Shown here: one piece after another, positions 1-11,975 of the stretch
Layout of the letters: each line of letters begins with the position of its first letter
How positions within the stretch are numbered: position 1 is the first letter of the stretch
Origin: Lantana camara
Lineage: Eukaryota; Streptophyta; Magnoliopsida; Lamiales; Verbenaceae
Length of the DNA: 64,000 nt
Reading direction: 5' to 3'
Assembly: GCA_037501455.1 (NCBI GenBank)
Contig: CM074857.1
Span: forward strand, 104,069,501-104,133,500
Translations under genes and position numbers: made by a program
The notes under the pieces: model-generated
Told to the model about the DNA's origin: nothing
The model's input: the letters and a program-made list of their open reading frames with translations, nothing else
Database searches by the model: none

Positions 1-187
1 GAAGCTCAGTGAATGTTCTCCCTTACTCAACGTTTCAAAAGATGAATATTACAAATATTCCCCTCGAACCCCTCAGAACGGCCCTTGTTGGCTTTGGGGG
101 TTCCGAGATCGTCATTCGTAGACAAATTTGCTTGGCCACCTCTTTTGGTCGCGCCCACAGCGAAAAACTTTGAGCGTTCTCTATGCA

Positions 188-3100
188 GTGGTCGAAGTGG
201 ATCTCCCATACAACCTTATCATTTGACGCCCGACCCCCCTCGTGGACTTCAAAGCTGTGATTTCAACTTACCATATGAAAGTTAAGTTTCCCACTCCCGA
301 GGGCACTGGCGAAGTACTCTGTAATGTCAAGGAGGCTTGGGAGTGCTATATTTTGTCCCTAAGAAGTTATAAGCCTAAGCAAACAGTCCAAGCAGGGTCC
401 ACCAAGAAGTCTGTGGATTTCCCCAAGTTGGATGAGGACGCCCTGAGCGTAAGAGGGCCAAACTCTATAGGAAGAAGAACAAGAAGAAGGCCCCAGACGA
501 GGCCAAAGATGGGAGAGATGGTCCTCCAGGAGCTGTCGAGGGGACCTCCTCGGAAAGTGACGGTAACGAACCCTCGGAAGTAGTCAGCGATCGACTCACT
601 AGTAAGAAGCGGGAGCTCGAATCCCCGAGGTCAGAAGTGCGGATTGAGCCCACTGAAAATTTTCTTACCATCGAGCTAGAGCCGGGGAATCCAGATAAGA
701 CCACACAAATAGGCTCCAATCTCGACGGACCCTCTCAGATCATGATGATCGACTTTTTGCGAGAAAATCTGGACGTCTTTGCCTGGAAAGCCTCTGATCT
801 AACTGGCATAGATCCGAGTATCATGGTCCACAGGTTGAACGTTAATCCCGCGTTCAAACCTATTAAGCAGAAGAAAAGAGACGTTCATGGATTCAGAAGG
901 CAAGTTATCGAGGAGAAAGTCAACAAACTCCTCGAGGCCCAGTACATTGAGGAAATCCTGTATCCTGAGTGGCTCTGCAACGTGGTCCTCGTGCCCAAGA
1001 GCGCTAACAAATGGCTCATGTGCAATGACTTCACGGACCTCAACAAGGCGTGTCCCAAGGATCCTTACCCTCTACCAGGGATTGATCAGCTGGTAGACTC
1101 GACGGCGGGTTACGAACTCATGAGTATGATGGACGCCTTCCAGTGCTATTACCATATCTCCATGGCACCCGAGGATCGCCCCAAAAACTTCTTTGTGGTC
1201 TATGTGGGGGTCTACTGTTTTCTGGTCATGCCGTTTGGGCTCAAGAATACAGGAGCCACTTATCAACGCCTCGTCAACAGGATGTTCGAACTTGAAATCG
1301 GAAAATCCATGGAGGTTTACGTGGATGACATGATCGTCAAAAGTGAGCGCCAACAGTCGCATCTGGATGACCTCAAGCGAGCGTTTGATATCCTGCGCCA
1401 CTATGGTACGAAACTAAACCCTTCCAAGTGTACTTTTGGCGTCCGAGGGGGAAAATTCTTGGGGTATGTGGTCAGTCAGAGAGGCATTGAGGCCAACCCA
1501 TAGAAAATCAAGGCAATCATAGACATTCCTTCCCCACGAAATGTCAGAGAAGTTCAAGTACTGGTGGGTAAAATCATCTCCTTAAACAGGTTCATTTCCC
1601 GCTCGGCGGACAGAAACTTGTCTTTCTTTAAAATTCTGCGTAACGCTAGCAACTTTACCTGGACCGAGGAATGTGAGAAGGCATTGCAAGACATGAAGCA
1701 GGACCTCTCGTGCGCGCCCTTACTAACGAAGTCGGTCCCTGGAGAGAATCTATTTGTTTATCTCTCTGTTTCCTCAGAAGCCACGAGCACAGTCCTCGTC
1801 GTCGTTCGTGAGCGTAAGCATTTGTCAATATATTATTTGAGCAAAACTTTACAGGAGGCTGAGAAGAGGTATATGGAGATAGAGAAGTTCGCTTTCGCCC
1901 TCGTCAACTCCTCCAGAAGGTTGAGGCCTTATTTTCGAGCTCATTCCATCACTGTGCTTACGGATCAACCGCTCAAGCAAGTACTCTCGAAATCGGACGT
2001 CTCAGACAGACTAATCAAATGGTCAATAGAACTCAGTCAATTTGATATCAACTTCGAGCCTAGAACAGCTATACAGGCTCAAATTGTGGCGGATCTCTTG
2101 GTAGAGATATTCGGTTTGGAGCCTACACCCTCACCAGATGATGGTCTTTGGCTTTTGCACACAGATGGTTCCTCGATCTCTCGGGGAAGGGGGGAGCCGG
2201 GGTGACCCTAATGGACCCTCAAGGAATTGAAATTGATTATGCGATCAAGTTAGCCTTTCAAGTCACCAACAACGAGGTTGAATACGAAGCTCTCATCCAA
2301 GGGCTCATAATTGCCTTTCAGAATGGAGCCTCCCGGATCACCGCATACGTTAACTCTCAGTTAATTGTAAGTTAGATTGATGGCACTTATGAGGCTCGAG
2401 AAACCACCATTGTGCAGTACCTAGCGAAGGCTAAAGAGATAATTTCTAGGTTTAAGGAATTCCACCTACTGCAGGTTCTATGAGTGGAGAACAAGCGTGC
2501 TGATGCCCTCTCCAAATTTGCATCTGCTCTGGAAGGCTCTTGCGAGCGCTCAGTCACGTTCCTTAGGATGGAGGAACCATTAATATCCGAGGGGAAGCCC
2601 TCGGGTGAAGTAAGTATGATTGATCCTTCTGAGCCTTGTTGGCTTGATGACATTGTCAGATTCCTAAGGGATGGGATTTGCCCGAGCGACAAAGTGGAAG
2701 CACGGAAAGTTAGGAGTAAGGCCCCTTGTTTTTCACTTGATAATGAGGGCAGGCTCTTCAAGAGGTCATTTCAAGGTCCACCGTTAAAGTGCCTGAGACC
2801 CTCGCAAGCCAAGGAGGTACTGGAACACGTACATAGCGGGAGTTGTGAAAATCATTCTGGCGGTCGGATTCTGGCTAAGAAGGTATTGAGGAGCGGATTC
2901 TATTGGCCCTCGGTATTGCAGGATGCTATCAATTACTCCAGGAAATGCTCTAAGTGTCAGTTCCACTCTATTATCCCTCAATTGCCAGCAACCCAGATGA
3001 TCTCTATTGACGTTTCCTGGCCCTTTGACCAGTGGGGTATTGACATAGTGGGACCCCTACCAATGGCGGTCGGACAGAAAAAATTTGTGATCCCCGCTAT

Positions 3101-3869
3101 GGATTACTTCACCAAGTGGGCAGAGGTCGAAGCGGTCGCGAAAATAACGTTCAAGGTGGTAAGGGATTTCATTTGGAAAAACATCATTTGCAGGTATGGC
3201 ATCCCGAGGGTGCTAATTTCAGACAATGGCTCCCAGTTCATCGTTGTTGATACTCGAGAATGGTGCTCAGAGCTTGGCATTGAGCAGCGTTTCACTTCTG
3301 TGGGCCACCCACAGGCTAATGGTCAACCTGAAGTAACCAACAGAACCATACTCCAACTTCTAAATACGATGCTCGAGAGTAAAAAGGATGAATGGGCTGA
3401 AGAGCTCCAAGGAGCCCTGTGGGCATATCGCACTACCCCACGAGCGGCAACCGGTGAGACCCCTTACTCCCTCGTTTACGGCTCCGAAGCTATGATACCT
3501 GCGAAAATCGCTCAAGAGTCCGCACGTGTTGCCTATTTCGAGCCTGCTACCAACGAGAGTAACCGGGCGCTGGTACTGGACTTGCTGGACGAGAGGAGGA
3601 ACGTCGCTTGGGCCCTTATTCACAAATACAAGGCAGCAGTGGCCCATCAATACAACAGGAGAGTCAAGGAAAGGACCTTCCAGCTGGGGGACCTAGTCCT
3701 CAAAAAAGTTGAAGTGTCCAAGCACGTGGGTAAGCTAGACCCCAATTGGGAAGGCCCCTTCAAAGTCACTCAGGTACGAGCAAATAATACATACCTACTA
3801 GAGACTTTGCAAGGCGCGCGTCTCCCTCGACCGTGGAATGCATGTAACCTCAGAAGGTTTTATGTATAA
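188..3869 (+). pseudogene. Decayed pol polyprotein: protease end, reverse transcriptase, RNase H, integrase
   Basis: Protease: a YNLII-x-RP stretch, where the usual GRP glycine codon is TGA (224-226), then VDFKAVISTYHMKVKFPT. The frame shifts between about 583 and 637. Reverse transcriptase (637 onward) keeps the MPFGLKNTGATYQR block and the YVDDM catalytic motif near 1318-1332. A TAG at 1501-1503 interrupts the frame, which then continues through the RNase H-side connection. A frameshift near 2190 and stops at 2373-2375 and 2481-2483 break RNase H. Integrase lies in the long 2484-3869 reading frame: an HHCC zinc finger ending CSKC, catalytic DDE blocks (WGIDIVGP, ISDNGSQF, HPQANGQPE) and a C-terminal GPF-type motif. 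Normally this polyprotein copies element RNA to DNA and inserts it; here it cannot be made intact. Confidence 0.9.
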
Positions 3870-4689
3870 TTACAAACATTGTAAAACTCCCGCTCGGGAC
3901 ACATTGTATTCTCTTTTGACAGAAATACAAACCACATGCATCGGAATGCATTTTTCATACAGTGTTATTTAATTTGTTATCTTGTGATGATCCTCTTCAC
4001 ATCATATCAACGCCAACTCCGTGTCGAGGGCACTCCACGTCGAACGACTTAGTATCTTATTCATACGGGACCCTCCTAATACGAGCGGATCCCATTGGGA
4101 CATTATTAATTGCTATTTAGAACAACTAGACTCATCGCTCTAGTCCGCGCTCGCGATCTTTAAAAACGGATCCCCTCTCTGATGAACGCACACAGTAAAT
4201 GAACACTTAGCAAATCCCCTCGCTGATTTCTAAGTTCAAGTTTAAATTACTAGCTACGCTCACCATCTCTTAAATGCGGATCCCCCTTCTGACGTATGCT
4301 TTTAGGGATTAAATGCTTAGCAAATCCCTTTGTTGGTTTCTAAGTTCAATTCATACTACAGTTGCGCTCGAAAACATATAAAACACTTAAGAGTAATTTT
4401 TACCTAAATTACTACTATTGTGCCCAAGTTTTATATTGTGTATAGCCAAGATATCCCTCTAGTCGGATACCCTCGTGCCCAGATGCTTATACGATTTCCA
4501 CAACTATCCCAAAAATCAAGAAAAACATCATTTAAGGTGCAACAACAAAGTAAGAAATGAATAAATTTCATTGTCATTGAAAAAAGAAAATTACACTATT
4601 GAAAGAAGCAAGGAAGAGTACATCGAAAATCAGGGAAGATACAAGGCAAGTCATGGAATTCATTACAAGGAGATCAAGTTGTTTGAGGG
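3870..4689. other. Non-coding spacer inside the Ty3 element
   Basis: This lies between the integrase stop and the end of the antisense ORF region. It contains loosely repeated segments built around phrases such as CGGATCCC and CTTAGCAAATCCC (about 4085-4350), with no ORF. I see no gene here. Confidence 0.5.
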
Positions 4690-5468
4690 CTAGTTCCCAG
4701 CAGTAGCAGTTGGAGGCACAGAATTCTGAGCGTTGGGGTTGGAATCCTCTTCCAGATTCACCACCTCAGTGTTTGGAGCAAGAGCCTGAGGGGCAGGAGA
4801 CGCAACTGATAGAGGGATAGGTGCAAGAATTTGAGAGTGGGCAAGAGAAGCGGCTTGAGCGTTGTTTTGGCCCTCTCCAGTAGGCGTGCTGAAATGACCC
4901 TCGTTCACGGGAACGCTAGCCTGGCCCTCCGTGGCCGGAACGCCCTCGCTGGTATCCCCGTCGACCGCCATGGGCTCCGGATCAACTGGATGAGCCGCCA
5001 TAAATTCTTCTTGGAGCATCACGACCAGCTCATTGTATTCGGCTCAGATAAGTTATCCGAGGGGTCCCCTGTTGCGACAACTGGCTCTAAGTTTTCATCC
5101 AAGTCCATGCACAACCGGTCATCCGAACGAGCGAAATAAGGTGCCATCCCCAACGTAATCATCTGCCCGACGGCCTTCTTAAAGAAGCGCTCGGCATTGT
5201 CAAAATAGTGGAGGTTTGCGGCAAAGTGAAAAGCATTGGAATGGATAAACTTAACAACCGTCTCTCGAGCGGCTGCAGCCTGGATGTCAGGAACTTGTCT
5301 TTGGATATCTTCAAGCTCCTTCTTAGCATTGTCTAATTGCTGAGTACGCTCAGCCAGTGCCTTGGACAACTTCTCCTTGTCATCCCTCAGGGTGTTCCGC
5401 TTAACCTTCAGCTTCCTGTGGTGCTCATTCAGCCTCTCCCAAGCAGACTCCCTCTCTACCAAGGTTTT

Positions 5469-5676
5469 CTTGACTTCATCGCACTCAATCCGGAGGGAAT
5501 TAAACTGAGTGTTGGTCATGTCCAACTCCTCCTGTAGCCGGTTAGGGTCAGCAATCCGCATCAACTTTTTATCTTGACCTCATCACACTCAATCCGGAGG
5601 GAATTAAACTGAGTGTTGGTCATGTCCAACTCCTCCTGTAGCCGGTTAGGGTCAGCAATCCGCATCAACTTTTTAT
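5469..5676. repeat. 104-bp tandem duplication inside the antisense ORF
   Basis: 5469-5572 and 5573-5676 are near-identical neighbours, differing at about two bases near the start (TTCATCG versus CTCATCA). Because 104 is not a multiple of three, the duplication shifts the antisense frame. The peptide RIADPNRLQEELDMTNTQFN therefore appears twice, in two different frames. Confidence 0.93.
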
Positions 5677-6978
5677 ACTTAGCCTTTCGCTCGGAGAAGG
5701 TCTCAGAGCGCCATTGAAGATTCTTCAGCCTTGGGATCACCTCCTGCATAAGGAATCGAATCCCAATAAGTCTCGGGTATCTCAGGAAAAATTATTGAAA
5801 TATACAAATACTTACCGCTAAGAGAGCATAACAAGCATCCCCTGCCACTTGGGCAGCACTCTGCTAAAAAAACCTCCGATGGTCGCCAGAGAATTGCAGG
5901 TTGTGGACAATTCCATGGACCAGGTTGCGGGAGGATGAAGAGTTACCAAGGAGATATGGGCCTGATTCAGCCGGGCACTTATATCGAGCATCCCCACCAC
6001 GCTCGAACTTCCACAGAGACTCCTCCTCCGATGAAGAAGTATCTCCATCTTCCCCGGCCACTCCTACTGTGACCTCTTTTTTCTTGCCAGAAACGGGAAC
6101 GGAGTCTGCCAACCTCTTCCTTTTCCGCGAGGGCTAAGCCCTCTCCTCCTCCATGTGACTGATGATGACTCCCGAGCGGATGCTGCAGGAGCTGTCGGGC
6201 GCCCCAACTGAACCGGTCCCTTTGGGTACGGGAACTAGGGCGCTCGGGGGGTTACGCCGCGGGCTGTCCCGCTTATTTGGGTGGTAGCCTGGCCCCCGCC
6301 GCGACCGTCGCCTCTTCCAGCACCGCGGCTATCTCCAGCTTGTTGCTGTTGTTGTTGTGGTTACTGCTGGCGGTTTGCCTGCCTACGACCGCGGATCATT
6401 GCGGCAATGTTTTTAGCACCTCCTCCGGCTATGAGTATGTCGACTTCTGCACAAAGAAAATTCGGGGATCAGGTCACCCTCTACAATATATCATTAAGCA
6501 AAGTTAGCATCCCTACTCTAAAGAAGTTAGTAAAGTTAGTTCCTAGAATCTAGCCGTCACGGTTCATAGTACAAGCGGGTGGACGGGCAACCATATCGGG
6601 AGGACTCACGAGCCCGTAGCGGAATAAGATCTCCTCATCATCTGTTAGATCCTTGGCCCTGATGAGCCAGTGGGCATTCTTCATGGCGAGGGCCAAACCC
6701 TTAGCCCAATCTACGAGGCTCTTAGAAGAAGACCTAGATTTAACTATAGGCCCTTCGCCATGCTCCATCCATTCACGAGAGACCCCAAAATCACTGCCCG
6801 CAGGTGCCCTCACAAAAAAGAACTTCTCTTTCCAATCGACGCCATACGAGGACGAGAGGGAGTTAATCATTCTCAAATCAGACTTGGCTTGGATATAGTA
6901 GAAGCCATCCCTCGGAGACGAGCGGGGTGAACGCGCCACCTGAAACAGGCTGTTGAAGTGGAGAATAGAGGGCTCATG

Positions 6979-7404
6979 TAGGGATGGCAACGAGCCGAGC
7001 CGGCTCGCGAGCTACACGAGCCGAGCCTAGCCGAGCCCGAACCCGAACCCTTTATTTCTTGGCTCGTGGCTCGCGAGCCCATATATTTAATTAAAAAAAT
7101 AATATTTTTAATTTTTATGTATATAAATATTTTATTAATATATAATATTATATATATATTCATTAAATTTAATACAAAATAAATAAAAAATAATATATTT
7201 ATTATATATATTCATTTAATATATATTATTATATATAAAAATATATTAAATTATTAAAAAAACTAATTTTTTTATTAAAAATAATATTCCAGGCCGAGCC
7301 TCGAGCCGAGCCGAGCCGGGTTCGAGCCTTGGTCGAGCCGAGCCCGAGCCCTGAAAAAAAGGCCAAGGCTCGGCTCGGCTCGGCTCGGCTCGTTGCCATC
7401 CCTA
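6979..7404. mobile_element. hAT-type MITE inserted in the antisense ORF
   Basis: The 426-bp element has terminal inverted repeats TAGGGATGGCAACGAGCC and GGCTCGTTGCCATCCCTA. It is flanked by a perfect 8-bp duplication GGCTCATG (6971-6978 and 7405-7412). 8-bp duplications and TAGGG termini are the hAT signature. Both ends are built from GAGCC/GGCTC repeats and the centre is almost pure A/T. There is no coding capacity. The insertion plus one duplication copy totals 434 bp and so breaks the antisense frame. Confidence 0.95.
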
Positions 7405-8425
7405 GGCTCATGGCCTGTGCATTTCATCAGAATCACAAAGGCATTCAAGAGCGCGATGCCGTTGGGTAGGATTTGTGAGGGGCTCAGATTAAGATAATTC
7501 AAAATTTCGGTCACTGGACCAGGGATGGGGAACCTCAGGCCGCCCTCGGATACAAAATCCTTGTACACTATCATCATGCCAGGAGAGGGGTTGTTGGCGC
7601 GCTAGTGTGGCTCGGGGCGACCGTAAGTAAAACCCTCATGCCAGTATATTAGAGCCCTCATGGAGGCCATTTCCCTGACTGTTATGGTACTAGGGATTTC
7701 ATCTGGAGTCTTATCCGTCTTGTGAGGGTCAGACTCTTCCCTTCGAAGCTTAGACTTTTTTCCTGAAGCAGTGGGTTCTTTCCCCTTTCGACGGCGTTTA
7801 CGGGGTGGCTCCTCATCCTCTCGACACTCGGAAGCTCCCATTCCCTCTTGGGGGGCAGCAATCGCCACTGTGACCCTATGATCTTGGGGCCTAGTTGCAC
7901 TATCCAGAACTAGGAACACCGTCTCACCCTGGCGCTCCATCCCTTCTATCAGCGCCATCTCCTCAAAAATCTATTCCACTCCCCTAGGATTGAACTCGTT
8001 CAAGTCTTGGACCGCGGCATCAAAATCTTCATCCCTGACATCTGCTAGATTTTCGGCTATAGGAATGGCATACGGAATAGCATGCAAGGGAGGAGACCTC
8101 GCCGGAGACATCTCATCGATCTCTCTCACTGTCTGATTGATGATTTCCTCCACCACCATTTTCTTGTTCTTGGAGAAGAGAAAATTCAGGAGGAAGATTG
8201 AGAAAATGGAAACCTTTGGAAAGGATTTACGGTGAATAGGAGGCTTTGGAACCTAAATCTATCGGTTAGAATGCAGAAATTAGAAAGAAACTGGAAGATA
8301 ACCTAAGAATAGAGAAGAATGAGAGTTGCCGGAAGCTTGCCGGATTCTGCAGGAAAACTTTGAAGCTTGTTGTTTGCTCTGGAAGTCTGTGGATGCGTAA
8401 AAGAGTGAAAATGGTATGAAAATCC

Positions 8426-8435
8426 CTATTTATAG
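8426..8435 (-). promoter_or_regulatory. TATA-like box for the antisense ORF
   Basis: The - strand reads CTATAAATAG about 270 bp upstream of the antisense start codon at 8159. It lies in the element interior, outside the LTR. This spacing suits a TATA box with a 5' leader of about 230 bases. Inference from motif and position only. Confidence 0.5.
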
Positions 8436-8770
8436 GGAAGAGATACATATGATTGGGGAGTTAAAATTCAAAATATGCAATCATTCCCGGTTGGTAACTA
8501 CCCACTTTTGGTAACCGTCACACGGTTACCTATGTTCACGCGCCGTTTCCTTGATATACGTACCCACACCCCCCACTAAGCATTAAATGCCAAAGGACAC
8601 AATAAGTCAAAGGGTCAAGGTTGCATTAAATGCAATGTCAGAACTATCAACGTGGAACTTCGCGAGCTCAACGTCCCAACTGGCGACCATACCTTCGGAT
8701 ATTCAAAAAGTGTCCTAGGCTAAAATTCTACAGTACAAATTAAGTGAACTACAGAATTTGGGGGGCAAAA

Positions 8771-9807
8771 TGATGAGCCCAAATCACGCTCAAGTCAGAT
8801 TTGCACACGTGTCACGATCCATGAGGCTTATCCTAGGGGGCCCAAAAACACTTGGGCTTGGGCGCTCGTATTTGCGGGCTTGCGAGACACGTCCATCCCA
8901 TGCAACTAGCCGCTTTAACCCCTGAAGCCTGCCTGTCAAGGCCCATACACCGAGCGTAGCTTTCTCCGTTGATCCCCTACGGCGCTCGCGCTTGAAGCCT
9001 CACAATGGGCCTGGCTACCCCAGGAGAGACCCTCACCTTCACACCATGGAGCTTTCCCTTGAGGACCTCCCGCGGTCGGGTGCCTTACCAATCCCGAGCG
9101 CCCCAATGCTTGGATTAAGTCATTGAAGGAATCCATTCCCCGAGCGTCTCAGCCCTCGTATAACTCCTCCCAGATCCAATATGCGCTCGGATCCCATCTG
9201 ACGCCCACACCGTCGCTACCGCAGGGCGTTCAGGATCTCTGAAAGCCCATCCCTTCCCTAGCGAAGGATTCCCAATGAGGGCACATTCAGTAACGCGAGC
9301 GGCGAGTTATTCTGAGCTTCCCAAACGCTCATTGACAGCTTTGCAACCGCTTCTGACACACAGGGGTAGTGCGCACACATACCCCTGACACACTGTCGCC
9401 ACCAACCCATAGGTCCCTTTCAGGAGTGTCCCTTTCAGTCCATCACATAACGCCACGTGTTAGGGCAACACGGGTTCGGGACCACTTGGTTACATTTACC
9501 AAACTTCCCTCACCCTCAACCTATAAATATGAGAATTAACACTCACATTCTCTAAGTCATCTTCTCCACAGAAAACACACATTTAAACTGGGCATCTTTC
9601 CTTTGATCTTCATCTTCCCCAAGCTTCCTGCATTTCACCATCTTCGTCGCATCCATACTGCATTTTCTAATGTTATCCTAGCTGAAAGAACCCACGCTCA
9701 CTTGGAAAACCAATTCCTGAGGCTCCACGCCTGTGATGGTCTTCCTTCCCTCATATAAATTCTAAAGTGATCGTTGTTTAAATCTCTTACAAGTTTTTGC
9801 ACCATCA
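8771..9807 (+). repeat. 3' LTR of the Ty3 element
   Basis: It starts TGATGAGCCC directly after a polypurine tract (TTTGGGGGGCAAAA, 8757-8770) and ends CACCATCA, giving the standard TG...CA limits over 1037 bp. It shares the block GCCACGTGTTAGGGCAACA, including a CACGTG G-box, with the two solo LTRs at 15631 and 25242. Confidence 0.9.
9522..9529 (+). promoter_or_regulatory. LTR TATA box
   Basis: TATAAATA follows the G-box block by about 60 bp inside the LTR. The same TATAAATA sits at matching places in the solo LTRs (16182-16189 and 25794-25801), so it is the likely core promoter of this family. Confidence 0.75.
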
Positions 9808-11875
9808 AGGTCCAGCATTGTAATTTCGCCTATTGTGACCGTATTCAGACATAATTCGCCCTTAATTTAACTATTAAGAAATTTGCTACGAGGATAATTA
9901 AATTTAACATAAATCTTGTGACATATATACCAAATCTCTTAAGTAAATTTATAATTCTTTTTGTTAATCATAAACTAATTTAATTGAATTTCGTACCTAG
10001 AAAAAGAATATTATTTTCTCATATATATATATAATTATGCATCCTGTTTCCTTGTGGTACACATGAAATGGTCCAATACGAACACGTACAAATGGATATA
10101 TTTTTGTTGCTGAATTTGATGCTCATAGAATATCGAGACAACAATTTCAGGCACCGCCATCACCATATATATATATAAAGAATTATTCTTGGTTTATTTT
10201 CCTTTAAAGTTCCCAACTTGATTACTTCTTTTTACCAATTTCAATTTCATTGGATTTTGTTTATTTCTTGTGTTTGTTTGAGGTAGGAATTCAAAAAATA
10301 AATAAATTTGAAGTTTTTCAAGTCAAGTAATCTGGTGGTTTGTAGAACAGCTCGTTCGCGGTGGCTCGTGAAGCTCGTGGTGATTTAGGGTTTTCAATCT
10401 CGCTTGCCGGTGGAGACTACTATATTATAATGAGTATTATTATGAAGTTGTAAATTAATTGGATTCTTTTAACTCTTATAAGAAAAAAGAAATATCATAT
10501 ATCCTAACATAAATTAATAATACCAAATGAATTAATTTGTAGCTACACTTAAATTTAGGGGTGTAAATGCAATTAAATTTGTCCCATTTACTAGATAACA
10601 TCATACATACTAAATTAAAATAAATATTTATACAAATTAATCTAGGTAAACCTAATAAAAAATTACTATATGTATAAAAATAAAAGAAGAAATTATAAAA
10701 ACAAGAGCAAATATTATGGAAATTAAATTAAAGAGCATATGGTTGTGGCCACCACAAAACCAGCTTTATATTCCCACTTGCACTTAGAGAGTGACAGTGA
10801 CACCCAGGTCATGCTCCATATGACTATCAACTTCAACTAACTACGTTTTAGTTCATCAATTTAATATTTCCAAAAATACAATTTCTCATGTATCTATATG
10901 TATTCAAATAATTACATTAATACGCCCTTGAAAAAATTTAAAAATACTTTGTACTATGAAGCGAGACGCGGGTGTGGTGATTCCCAATATCATTAAAATA
11001 TACCTTATATATGATTTAATTTAAGTCATGAATTAATGAGTTTACTAGAAAAGTGTAAAAATAAGGTTAAAGTTTCAATAATTGTAGGAATTATTAAAGA
11101 AAATATCTTAGTTTGCAAGTCCCGATGAATGACAGTAGCACACGTGCATGACAACCATAAATGGAAACAAAGTATGGCTTCTAGGGTTCACATTTCATCA
11201 GTAATAATTACTCTGCTTTACGTCGACCCCACGAAACAAATGAGAGAAAATTAATCGGGTATTCGGCAATCCAAAAATGTACCTTCCATAAATTTACAAC
11301 AAACGAGAATTGAACCTTACAGTAAATTTATCCTTCCAAAATCAATTGAATTGTTAATTGTACCCTTCGAGACGAAGACAAGAAAATGTGATGTGAATTA
11401 AAAGTTGTTGTAATAATAATAATAAATAGAAATAATTACGTCTCATTATTCTATTCTTTATTTTTAATCTAATTATAATATAGTTTATTGAGATCGAGAA
11501 ATTATTTTTTAATTTTTAATTTTTTAGAATTATTTGTAGTCTCTGAAGTTTCTTATGGTTCTGTTATATCATTCTAAAAGTACTTTCAATTTTTTTATTT
11601 GATATGTGACTTCCGAAACTGTATTGTTAAAATTATAGTTTTTAGGACGTTCGTTATATTTATATTTGTAAATTTAGAGATGATGTTGTTGTTTTGATCA
11701 TATATTCAATGTAACAATCATGCAAACTGTCAGGGGTATAAGTGTACTTTTACAAATTCCGTTAGGGACCTTAGACCAAACTAGACTTACAGGTACTAAA
11801 ATATAATTTTTCGATTTAGATGAATTGCGTTATAATTAGTCCTAAATGCAAGATAGTTAGATGTAAATTGTCCTA

Positions 11876-11930
<55 letters not shown>

Positions 11931-11936
11931 TCAATA

Positions 11937-11975
<39 letters not shown>

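Larger units (their letters stand above)
4690..8159 (-). pseudogene. Antisense ORF of the Tat-like element (putative gypsy-type transposon protein), broken
   Basis: Reading on the - strand from a start at 8159, one frame runs through an acidic N-terminus, a basic RKRRRKGKE segment and a block around FVSEGGLRFPIPGPVTEIL...PNGIALLN. That block resembles the plant family annotated as putative gypsy-type transposon protein (Transposase_28). In-frame stops at 7971-7973 and 7602-7604, a hAT insertion at 6979-7404 and further frame changes break it. Downstream pieces (6112-5864, 5749-5019) carry an SSSSRNLVHGIVHNLQ segment and a long Lys/Glu/Leu-rich stretch with coiled-coil character. A Pro/Ala/Glu-rich tail ends at 4690. 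Its function is unknown in the family. The antisense placement and the separate upstream TATA-like box suggest its own transcription; that part is inference. Confidence 0.65.
1..9807 (+). mobile_element. Ty3/gypsy LTR retrotransposon, Tat-like, 5' part outside window
   Basis: The element enters the window already inside its protease region and ends at an LTR closing in CACCATCA at 9807. Order seen: protease remnant, reverse transcriptase, RNase H, integrase (to 3869), spacer, a long antisense ORF region (8159 down to 4690), polypurine tract, 3' LTR. No chromodomain follows the integrase. The large region between integrase and LTR with an opposite-strand ORF is known from the plant Tat lineage (for example Retand-type elements). 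Stops, a frameshift, an internal duplication and a hAT insertion show that it is dead. The 5' LTR, primer-binding site and gag lie upstream of the window, so the target-site duplication cannot be checked. Confidence 0.88.

Noticed and set aside
6281..6553. + strand ORFs near 6.3 kb as a secreted Cys-rich protein
   Set aside because: They are shadows opposite the antisense ORF region of the Ty3 element; the CTG/TGT repeat creates the Leu/Cys run.
10555..10600. TAGGGGTGTAAATGC as a hAT end
   Set aside because: No inverse partner and no 8-bp duplication found nearby.
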